64,000 nucleotides of DNA, taken from positions 25,864,256-25,928,255 of the forward strand of contig CM038910.1 of assembly GCA_021904315.1 (NCBI GenBank), written 5' to 3'. The notes below the pieces were generated by a model, which searched no databases, was not told where the DNA came from, and saw only the letters and a program-made list of their open reading frames with translations. Source of the DNA: Sphagnum magellanicum. Its lineage: Eukaryota > Streptophyta > Sphagnopsida > Sphagnales > Sphagnaceae. The position numbers were made by a program, and so were the translations under genes. Shown piece by piece: positions 50,750 through 60,726 of this stretch; the stretch's first letter is position 1, and each line of letters starts with the position of its first letter.

Positions 50750-52330
50750 GTCAACAGATTAAATAAGCTGAGAGAACACTTGTGGATTTTGATAGAATGA
50801 TTGTGGATTCAAGGAAATGGTGTTTGGACTGCTGTAATTTTGGGATGATGACCAATGCCAACAACAAGCTTGAATCTTTTGTTAGAATGCTTTGTCTTAG
50901 AATGACAACATGTTGTTCAATCTGTTTGTGTACTCTGGATGTGTGGCAGACATTTGCCAAGTATTTGACAAACTTCTGCCAAAAGAATCTAGCACCAAGG
51001 AATGTTATGGTTGTGGGATTCAATTCATTGTGGGTATTTTGAATCAGTTTGCTAGATGCAATGAGAAGGCTTGATACCAGACACTTTCACATGCATGAGT
51101 AGCTCAGCAAGCTCAAAAAACTTTGCAATAGGGAAATCATGTCTTTATGTCCACATTTTTGGAGATTGGATGTAATGCTGATGTTTTTGCTGACTGCCCC
51201 TTGTCAGCATCTATACAAAGTGTGGAAACTTCAAGGATGCTTTTGATAACTTTAACTTCATGCAAGAAGCAGGTGTGGAGCCTGGCAATGCTACTTCTAG
51301 TGTCTCTGGAAGGAGGAAGACGAGTTCCTGCACAGATCCAAAAATCCAGATTTGACTCAGATGAGTGGCTGCAAAATGTGCTCATTGTCAAATGCAGCAA
51401 TCGCAAGGAGGCTTTTTGAAAGGTTTCATGGCATGTGAGAAATGTGAGTCTACCCTAAGCAAAGTGAGGGAACCGATGGACATGTTTCACCAAATTCAAT
51501 GAGAATTTTCTCTGCTGAACAGGATCGCTTACATTTGCAATTGGAGGAAGACATGTCAGCCTAAGGGGGAGGCAGGGTTTGTAAAATTTGGATTTGACAG
51601 TGATGTATGGGTGCAGGTGGTGCTTATTGGCATGGATGCTTAATGCAGGGCCAGTCAGGGATGTTTTTCAAGTCTTTCATCAACACATGCAAGGAGAAGC
51701 TATGATACCAGACAATGTCACTTATGTGGACATTTCAAATGCCTGTGTAGCTTTGGAATTGGGGAAATAGGCCTACCTGCATCAGGGAAATCTCTGTTAT
51801 AGAGTTTGTGGTGACTGCTCTCATCTGCACTATCAAAGCATGGTGCAAAATAGCAGGCATTCTGACTGCATGCACCAGTAAGCAACTTTGGAATGTGGAA
51901 AGGAGGTCAATTCTAATGACAGGGGATCCAGATTTGCCTGTGATGGTTTTTTTGAGGAATCCTGTTATTAGCATGGATTGAAAGGGTGGCATCAGTGAGG
52001 ATGCATTTGAAGTATTTAATCAGATACAAAAAGAAGATGTGGAGTTGGACCATATTGTTTACATTCGCGCCCTCCAGCCATGTGCCAGCCTACCAGGCCC
52101 CTTTGCTGAAGGCAAACATTGCATGGAAACATCATTAAAGCTAGATCGGGCACTGATGCGTGGCTCAGATATGCACAAAAATGACTCGATGGATAGGAGA
52201 AGGAACAGATCATCTGAAGATGTTCTTGAAGACATTGATGGGTGTCTGACCAGCTGTACTAGTCAGTCTCTGCACAGTGACACACCTCTGGTTTGTTCGC
52301 ACTGCAACAGTGCAACTGTGTTCAGCTGAT
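50750..52330 (+). pseudogene. Second, strongly decayed PPR protein pseudogene
   Basis: Repeat motifs of a PLS-class PPR gene can be followed through all three frames. From left to right: NLFVYSGCVADICQVFDKLL (about 50918-50977), FNQFARCNEKA-like, SIYTKCGNFKDAFDNF (about 51207-51255), KFGFDSDVWVQVVLIGMDA (about 51580-51640), VFQVFHQHMQGEAMIPDNVT (about 51665-51722) with ISNACVALELGK, and EVFNQIQKEDVELDHIVYIR (about 52010-52070) followed by LQPCASL and GKHC. No DYW domain is readable, and the relic fades into unrecognised sequence after about 52330. The 5' side (50450-50660) holds telobox-like AAACCCTA motifs that could be remains of its leader. Confidence 0.75.
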
Positions 52331-52744
52331 GAGACTCTCAAAAAGGATCCAGTTTTTCTTCAATCAATTCAAGGACAAGATTTGTGATGTGTGTTGCCTG
52401 CTGTGGGTCTTTTGAAATAGACATTAGGAAGGAACTAGGAGCATTAATCCAAACCATACAGTACTGGTATAGTGGCTTCTGAGCATCAAGCCAACTAGTA
52501 GTCTGCAGTCTAGACATGCCCATGAGGTCCCACATACAGTTCTATTTTTTCTCTTTTTTTTTTTTTTTTTGCGGGAGAAAGGGACATGGGCACATTGATT
52601 TGATCCAGCTTGATCAAATCAGTGCAACTTGTGAGCAAATAGTATATTGAGTATGGAAGTGAGATCAAAATTGTTGGCACCATTAAAGCCATAGCTAATG
52701 ATCAAAACACTCAACAGAATAATTGGAACTTGTGGAACTAAATT

Positions 52745-52800
52745 AGTGTTACGGGACTAAGGTCTGAAGTTAAGCAAGCAGGGTTTTGTAATGGGGCAAG
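52745..52800 (+). pseudogene. Short 5S rRNA-like fragment
   Basis: GTCTGAAGTTAAGCAAGC (52769-52786) is close to the 5S rRNA box A region (CTCCGAAGTTAAGCGTGC). The flanks are poor matches, so this may be a chance hit or the head of an old 5S-derived element. It lies 4.4 kb from the better 5S-like relic at 57153. Confidence 0.25.
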
Positions 52801-52875
52801 GAGTGCAGTTTTTCTTTGGTATATCCCACTGTACCCAACACACCATTGCTGTCTGTTCTGTCCTGATAGCCCTTT

Positions 52876-53215
52876 GAGACTTTCTAATGCAATTGAAATC
52901 AAAGGGTCACTTGGCGTCATCAGGTTTTGTGTTGGTTTCTTTCCCTATACACACTTGAGACTTCTGTGCAATGGAAATCAAAGGGTTTTGTGTTTGGTTT
53001 CATCAAGTTTCGTGTCAAATTTTTCCCCCCACCACTGTACATAACATGAGACTTCTGTGCAGATTGAAATCAAAGGGTTCATTTCATCGGGCTTTGTGTT
53101 GTTGGGGGGTTTTTTTGTTTCCCCATTATACATGCAACAACAATCAAGACTTTTTATGCAATCCAAATCGAATGTGATTTTCCTCGGGTGTTGTGTTGCT
53201 TTTTTGCACAGTGTC
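52876..53215 (+). repeat. Tandem repeat, four copies of 81-99 bp
   Basis: Copies begin at GAGACTT or AGACTT (52876, 52957, 53048, 53147) and share GCAxTTGAAATCAAAGGGT and TCATCxGGxTTTGTGTTG. The fourth copy is the most diverged. Confidence 0.75.
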
Positions 53216-53334
53216 AAAAAACACAATGGCAAAAAAAAAAAATCGTGGTAAAACGGAAGTTTGGTAAGAAAAACCCAAGAGTTGGCATCATTTGTTCTCA
53301 CATCAAAATGTGGAAAGCTGAACAAAATGTCAGA

Positions 53335-53384
53335 GACGAATAACAAAACACAAATTCCTGACGAATAACAAAACACAAATTCCT
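53335..53384 (+). repeat. Exact 25-bp tandem duplication
   Basis: GACGAATAACAAAACACAAA plus TTCCT occurs twice in a row without a difference, which indicates a recent event. Confidence 0.9.
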
Positions 53385-54474
53385 GGACCCACACTACCAC
53401 TACTACCACCACCACTACTACTACCACCACATACTACTACTACTACTACTACTACTACTATTCATGTTGTTGAAATGCAACTTTCAAAGCAGAAACCCAG
53501 AATCCCCGCATCCCTAGTGATCAAGTACCTTCCACATACTACTACTACAACATCATCTCTTGCCACTTTCATTGAAATTTCAAGCTCTTTTTAAAAAAGT
53601 GTCGGGGATGACCAGTTCAAATTGTAGAGATGCTTGTGTGGGGATTATTATGATGAAAATCTTTTTGGTTTTGATGGAGCTCTTCTGCTCTTGATCCAGT
53701 CTGAGTGAGTCAGCTGACAAAAAAATATATTGGGGAGTGCAAAAGCAGACAACTGAAGGGGAGAAAATGGCAGGCAGCACTAGAAAAACCAATGCTTTGC
53801 TTGTTTGAACTATGAACACCACCATGTACCTCATTGTACTAAGTTATCCTAGTTCACAACCCTAATTTTATTTTCTGTTAATTTAATTTATTGTATTTTT
53901 GTACAACGTCTATTTACAAAGGATATGCATGGTGTGGTTTTTTTAAAAAAAATTTAATTAAAAAAAAATTTTAAGTAAAAAATTTTAAATTTAAAAAAAA
54001 TTATATATATATATATAATTTACCACCCAATTTTGTGTTTGATGTGTACTCACACACTCATGATTGTGGGAGGCCTCTTTTTTTTATTTATAAAAACAAT
54101 TCAACCTATGTCTCTCTCTATTATGCCCCGAGGGTTTAATTTTCGGGATCCTCGTTAATGGACGTACTTACTTGAGAAATTTGGAAAACAAAAAAAAAAA
54201 AAAAAAAAAAAAAACCTATGAAATATTTTTGAGCATTAAATTTCTCAAGGAATAAAAAAAAATGGTATAAAATAACATAAAATTCACAATCACGTTTAAA
54301 AATTTAAGGGTTAAGTTTAAACATCAAGTTATAGTAAACATACCCCCAAAAAAATAAAAATAATAAATAATCCAATTTTCATTTGTTAGGTTTATTTAGA
54401 GTTTTATACATTATGCACGTATGCATTTGCAAAATGAATTGAATTACTCACATTGAATTAAAACTTGAGCTACA

Positions 54475-54640
54475 TTCTTCATGACCGACGCCTTTGTGCA
54501 CGTGACCACCAAGTGAGGTCCTCTAGGTCGAGACAACCGAACAAAACTCGTGTGGTCTTCTTCACAACCGATACCTTTGTCCATGTGACCAATTGAGGCG
54601 GCTAGGCCGAGACAAGAGAACAAAACTCGTGCGAGAGAAA
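54475..54640 (+). repeat. Direct repeat, two copies, 83-bp period
   Basis: Both copies contain TTCTTCA, CCTTTGT, TGTGACCA, GAGACAA and GAACAAAACTCGTG in the same order, starting at 54475 and 54558. CpG content is high for this window. Confidence 0.75.
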
Positions 54641-55934
54641 ACTCGTGAGAGCATTTGGAGATTTTAATAACCCTAAAACCCCCCCCCCATCCCAACTTCC
54701 GACACCCCCACCTTCCGCCAACCTGCCCACACACATGTGAGATGACAATTAATTTTTTTAGTCTTGACAATTTGTTGGTGGTATGTGGAAGAAAAAAAAA
54801 AAAATCCCGGGGAGCAAATCCCACTTATGTCCCCAAAATTTCTTGGGAGTGGGAACACTTGAAATCTAGCTTCATAAGGTTCTCGGGGACACTCGGGGGG
54901 CTTGGTCCCAGGATAAAATAAATTATTTCGTTCGAGAGAGTCAACCAATATGACAAGAATCGGTTTCACACGGCCCTCACACACCCCCCCCCCCCCCCCC
55001 TTCCCTCCTGCCGTCCATACACCCCAACTTTGTCGTAACCTTTTGTAATCATTATATGTCGCACATGATCGGTGGTTTTAAGGAAAAATAATGTTTGGAA
55101 TATCTCGTGATCGAATCAATCAGTAGGCTTTCGCGGATTGTTAGTGTTGTGCTAATCAAAAATACCGTAGGTAGTGCCTTTACCGATCGGCCATCTTCTT
55201 GCCACATATTTATTTATTTATTTATTATATTTTAATTAATTAATTAATTAATTAAAATTCACTCGGCCATTAGGAATAATAATTTCTTAAAATTTCGGCA
55301 CTTTCATACTTCTTTGATGCTTTGAGTTGGTTCCGGTAATAATAAAAAAGGCATCCTTTCGTCTAAGGGATTTTTTTTTAAAGCACTAATTTAGAATTTC
55401 CGTCATATAGCTCTTGTTGATAAGCTCTAGTGTAAATTCTCCTTACGGTATCTCCATCCGAGATATTTAGGCATATTCGTTCGATCCTTAAAATTGTACT
55501 TGCAAAATTGTGATTCGTAAATCGTATGTGAAATTGTTGTAGATGTCTATTGGCCTTGCCTACTACCAAGGCCCTTAAGGAATATTGTGTTTAGGTTCAT
55601 TATAGAGTATATAGTAGCTTAAGGGATTTTTATTGGCCCCTAGATAATAATAATAATAATAGGTCTATTTATTTTTATTATGAAGATTTTTGAAAAAATG
55701 ATATTTTGGCTTTGTGTTGAAACTTGAGAGATTAATTATTATAGAGTTATAATAATATCTTGAAGGATTTTTTGTTTCTTTTTAGAGGATTTTTTTTTTT
55801 TTTTTTGAAGATTATATTTTTGCATGGTGAAATATTTGAGTTTTTATAATTCTTTCTTTTGCTTTCTTAAGATACTTTTAAAATGTAAATGGCAAGGCCA
55901 CAATGTGACAAAACCCCTTGTTTAGGTTGCTTGT

Positions 55935-56340
55935 GGGAACCTTATAACTTTTTGTATAGTTCATCCGTGATTGAATTGTAATGGGCTTCCAATGGATGGT
56001 GCTAATTGTCGTAATTCTCCATCCATAATCCTTATAGAAGGTGTCATGTAATATTTTATGATAAGATGCTCATCATGGAACCTTATAATTTTGGTATAAT
56101 TCATCCATGATTGAATTGTAATGGGCTTTCAATGGATGGTGCTAATTGTCGTAATTCTCCATCCATAATCCTTATAGAAGGTGTCATGTAATATTTTATG
56201 ATAAGATGCTCATCATGGAACCTTATAATTTTGGTATAATTCATCCGTGATTGAATTGTAATGGGCTTTCAATGGATGGTGCTAATTGTCGTAATTCTCC
56301 ATCCATAATCCTTATAGAAGGGTGTCATGTGATATTTTAC
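55935..56340 (+). repeat. 140-bp tandem repeat, nearly three copies
   Basis: The word TTGAATTGTAATGGGCTT starts at 55971, 56111 and 56251, exactly 140 bp apart. Copies differ at only a few positions until the third diverges at about 56331. Each unit holds ATGGATGG and CCATCCAT about 29 bases apart, which can form a stem. No open frame crosses it. Confidence 0.92.
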
Positions 56341-57152
56341 GATACGATACGTGTTTGTTTGTTGGTTCCGATGTGATCATGTTGTAACCTTTTCAAACCC
56401 TCGGTTCCCCCGCTTCCCTTTGTACCGTCACACAGCCCTCAATGAGGTGGTATGTGCACCTTTGTTGTTCCACAATTTTCAAATCGATGGAACAAAAAGT
56501 TATTGAATTAAGAATGATTTTTGTCTTTGGGTGCAAGTTGTAGGTCCAATTTTGTGGTTCTTGTTTTTTTTTAAAAAGTGAAAAATAATTATAAAATAAA
56601 TTTTAATGTTAAAAATTTTTAGATATTTTTATATTTAATAATCAATAGGAGTTTTTATTTATTTTAGTATAATAATATTATGTTTTATGTATTTCTAATA
56701 TGTATTTAAATAGAGTTTTTGAAAATGCAAGTAAATGTTTTAAATTAGTTTCAAGTAGATGAAAGTAAGATTTTAATTATATTTTTGGTGATTTCAAGTT
56801 GGTGGCACACTAAAATGAATTAATTATTATAAATTTTTTCATAGTGAAAGTCAAAATTTGTCAAACTTTTAACTTAAAAATAAAATCTAACATATTTTTC
56901 ATGGTTAATTTAAAACCTATTTGTTATGTACTTTTTGTACACTAAAGTTCTTGAAACTTGGTATGCACCTTATTATAAATTTAATGAAATGCACAATGGG
57001 TTATAATGATATTTGAATATGTTTTGAATTTGGTTTCTTAAATTTATATTTTAAAAATGTATTGTAGTGTTGAGGAATATTTATTTTACTTAGTTCTGCA
57101 TGAGTTGTCCCCTTTCAATATATATATATATATATATATATATAGATTTAAC

Positions 57153-57231
57153 AAGGTTTCATAAAAACTTTGAAATTAATTCTACTTCAATTGGAATACT
57201 ATTTAGATGGGTGACCTTACATGAAGTGTTA
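57153..57231 (+). pseudogene. 5S rRNA-like relic (decayed pseudogene or 5S-derived SINE head)
   Basis: From 57165 to 57216 the sequence aligns without a gap to the internal control region of plant 5S rRNA as I remember it (GAACTCCGAAGTTAAGC through GGATGGGTGACC): about 33 of 52 bases agree by hand count, and most differences are C-to-T or G-to-A, the pattern of methylated, decaying DNA. The 3' element AGATGGGTGACC is nearly intact (57205-57216). The match extends left as AGGTTTCAT (compare GGATCCCAT). The 5' third is replaced by an AT microsatellite ending at 57144. It is not a working 5S gene. Confidence 0.5.
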
Positions 57232-59664
57232 TATATTTGGGCTAATGACATAAAGACACACTAGTGTTCATGAATTCCACTTGTGGATCTAGTAGTTCAA
57301 TAGACCATCTAGTGTGGGGATGTGGGTGGAACCTCCAAGTACCACTTTGGGAAGAATAAAAAAGGTCGGATGGGAAATGGAGTAGGCAAAAATGGTGGGT
57401 TGGAAGGGGGTTAGGGGGTATGGAAGAGTCCAAAATGGATAATGAAAAAGAAACGAATGCAATGGGCAACAACCCAAAAAAAAAAGGAATAAAGGTTGTG
57501 AAATAAATGAAATTTGATTGCATGGATGAAATAATAATAATCTTAATTCACCTAATTTCTTTGGGAACTTAAATTTAAGGCAAATACATCATTTTTTCTA
57601 AAAGCTAATTAATGCTTTTGTTTTGTTACATCTGATGATACAATATTTATTAATAATAAATTGATAAAAACTCCACAAATATGATGTTGTGAAGGACTTT
57701 CTCATTTTTTTTGAATTATGGTGTTAGACATTAGTTAGGTTAAGAAATTTTGATTAGGTAGGAGGGTGAATTTGATGGAGGTCCCAATGTGATAAGTTAA
57801 GATACAATTATTATTTTGGGGGGCGGAGGAGGAAATATTTGGTGTTAACTACATTTTATGGTGCATTCACATGATGTTAAGTTAGTGTTAAATGAAAATC
57901 TAGGTGACACCCAATGTTAAATGGGAGATAGTTTAATGTTAAATAAATGTTAGTTTAACAAAAAAATGTTCATGATGATGAGTAAGTGTAAGTCCTAAAT
58001 GACTAGCATGATGTTAAGGGACTCAACACTAGAGTCCCTAACACCAAGTGTGAATGCATTTTTAATTTCAATAGTTGGGATAAGATAAAAGATTTTGCTT
58101 GGATGAACCTCACCTTCTACCCAATAGGGCTAAACATTGAAGAAAACAATAGGGCCAAAATTGAAAAAGAGGGGAGAAGGAAAGCATTAATTTCAATCAC
58201 TACTTTCAAAGGAGGGAATATGTGTTGTAAGAGAAGAGTAAGAATTGCAAGAAAGGCTAGAGGTCCAACCTAACTTTTTTTTCTTTTCTTTTCAACCAAA
58301 TGCTTAAATATGCTTAATTTGAGGAACAAGGTTCAAAGATGAAATAATAAAAAAGTATGGAGTTGAAGAGATAGTTCATGAACCAAGGCGTAAATTAAGC
58401 TTTGCAATATCTAGTAGCTTGAGGGTGAGAGAAATAGAGTGAGGAGTTAAAACACTTACATTATTGTATTCCAACACGCTACGGTTTAATGGAGTTGTTG
58501 ATGGAGTTTGAGTATCGTTGCAAACATGTTTGGCATTGCAATTACACGAGAAGACTTGCGTGTTTTAGGAGGTGTGTATGTATACGTGTGGGTTTGTGTG
58601 TTTTCACTTGTTGTAAGCCAATTGTTCATTAGTCATAATGAAGGTAGAAAGAAATTAATAAGATTAATGTGAGATTGTTAAAGAGGGGAGAATTTTTTAA
58701 CAAAAAAATGGGATCTATAAATAAAACTCCATTTTAAAACACTCATATATAATGTTCACATAGGTATCATTATATCTTATAAATAATATGTAATACATAT
58801 TTACAATAGACACACATTCACTTGCACTTTCTCCATAATTGGGGGATATATACTTTTTATAAATCTCATTTTGAAGTTTGTTATCAAACTCTAAAGTCAC
58901 TTGCAACAAGTTTTTTGATCCAAGAACCAAAGCTTTAACCATTGTCCAAACCTCCCCCCCCCCCCCCCCCCCCTTTTTTCTTTTTTTTTTTGCAAACTTG
59001 GAAAGATTGGGGTTACTAAAATGGTGGGTCCTAAATTCAACATGACTCAAATTATGCCTACTCTTTTGCTTTTACAAACATTGATCATATTCCTTTTATC
59101 TCATTCAAAAATTATGTTAGCTAGATGTAACAACTTAGCTTGAATTGTCTCTAATTCACACAAGGATTTAAGAAGGAAATCTCATTCGATTTTGAAGACT
59201 AATGTACAAAAATCCAATGTAATATAAAATTCAATCAAGGTCACTTGGTCATGGTTTGTGAATCCTCAAATTAAAAAATAAAAATAAAAATTCACATGCA
59301 CTTAAAAAAAAAAGATATTCCACCTTGCAAAAAATATTTCACATTAACAAACTCATAAACATAATAATAGTGCAAAGATTGCAAATGTTAGGAGGCGAAG
59401 ATCATAAAGATAATAATATTCATCACGCACACGCGAACCCCATTATGTTAAGTAATGTTGTTGGTGCTCACTTAGGAGGTGGGTCTACTATTTACTACTA
59501 CCAATACTACATCCATTCCAAAACCTAACAATTGTACCACCTACAACTATTACTACTAGGGGAGTATATTCAAAGCACACATTGGGGTAGGTCAAAAAAA
59601 TACACTGCTTCTTTGAAGAGGTGGTGGTGAATTTGGGAAGATGGTTATGAACACGGAAAAATAT

Positions 59665-59742
59665 TTTATTCGCCTAGTTGGTTGGTGGCCCATCCCGAGA
59701 GTGCCGAGATCAAGGGTTCAAATTGAGTTAAATTGCAAAAAA
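59665..59742 (+). mobile_element. tRNA-derived SINE
   Basis: A pol III type 2 promoter is visible: box A in CGCCTAGTTGGTTGGTGG (59671-59688) and box B in GGGTTCAAATTG (59714-59725), 43 bases apart. The stretch between (CCGAGAGTGCCGAGATCAAG) resembles heads of Au-like plant SINEs. It is followed by an A-run and an AC microsatellite (59745-59765), a typical decayed SINE tail. It cannot be a tRNA: no acceptor-stem pairing is seen. Confidence 0.6.
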
Positions 59743-60059
59743 ACACACACACACACACACACACAAAACCTCTCATGAGTGGGGTCACCCAAAGTGGGCA
59801 TAGAAATTAGGGTTCAATTGGAGAGAGAAAAACCAAATACCAAATTCCTAAAGCACAAACAAACAAACAAACAAACAAACCCCCACCAAAAAAAAAAGAA
59901 AAAAAAGGCCCAAAAGGCAAAAAAAAAGTTTCTGTCGGTTTTTGCCCAGAGCTGGAAATTGTTATGTTGTTGGTCCCGTGTTTTGGTCCCGTGTCCCGTG
60001 TTTTGGTCCTGCGTTTTGGTCGCAGGTTCCTCGTTCGCTGCAGTTGCAGCGAGACTGAC

Positions 60060-60407
60060 CTGCTCTTTCCCCTCTCTCTCTCTTCTCTCTCTCTCTTTCT
60101 CTCGCTCTTTCTCTCTCTCCCTTGCAGTATCCGCTTCTCTCCAGACCCGACCCGACCCATTATTACTCTCTTCTTCTTCTACACTTTTGCAGCTTCAGGA
60201 GGACCCCATGTTTCATGATTTTCAGCAGCAGCAGCAGTAGCTTTACCAATCCCTGCTACTTCCTTCGACTTTGGTTCCTTTGATCCACTGCTGTGCTCTT
60301 ACAGCTTTTGATTAGAGACAGACTACTAGTCCTTGTTTGTTTGTTTGTTTTTCTTCTAGGAGCTCCATCCGGAGTGCAGGAAGAGAACAGGGTATGTACT
60401 ATTGAGT

Positions 60408-60455
<48 letters not shown>

Positions 60456-60726
60456 TTAGAGGGGGATTAGGCAGACGGAGAAGCTGCAGCTAGCTAGCTA
60501 GCTAGCCGGGGGACTGATCAAGAGGAAAGAGAACATGATAGGGAGAAAATCAGGAAGCTGAAGGGATTTGAGTAAGAGGGTATTGCACGATCGGAGCTAG
60601 ACTGGAGTTTGAGAGAGGAGGAGGAGGAAGAAGAGGAGTTTTTAGGTTTTGGGGATTTGGGATTGTGTTTTTTTGGGTTTTTGTGGGAAGAAGAATCTGT
60701 AGCTAGTGGTGCAGTGATCGATCGAG
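60060..60726 (+). promoter_or_regulatory. Likely promoter/5' leader of PA200, rich in CT and GA tracts
   Basis: The stretch before the PA200 ATG is more GC-rich than the surrounding DNA. It carries a CT-rich run (about 60069-60120), a CAG triplet run (60222-60237), a perfect GA microsatellite (about 60412-60452) and a CTAGCTAG run (60490-60507). Pyrimidine/GA tracts of this kind are common in plant core promoters and 5' leaders. No TATA box stood out and the transcription start is not determined. The GA run may lie in a 5' UTR intron or exon. Confidence 0.4.

Larger units (their letters stand above)
52331..60059. other. Repeat-rich intergenic DNA before PA200
   Basis: Contains tandem repeats (52876-53215, 53335-53384, 54475-54640, 55935-56340), 5S-like relics, a SINE, and homopolymers: A-run 54188-54213, C-runs near 54984-55001 and 58957-58972, an AT run 57117-57144, and an ACT run 53428-53460. 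No protein gene recognised. Confidence 0.5.

Noticed and set aside
55935-56340. Regular repeat considered as a CRISPR array
   Set aside because: The whole 140-bp unit is repeated with no unique spacers, and this is a plant nuclear sequence.
58957-58972. C homopolymer
   Set aside because: Length may be a sequencing or assembly artefact; no function inferred.
59779-60240. 153-codon open frame and its minus-strand partner
   Set aside because: Low-complexity translation of A-rich and CT-rich promoter DNA; no recognisable domain.
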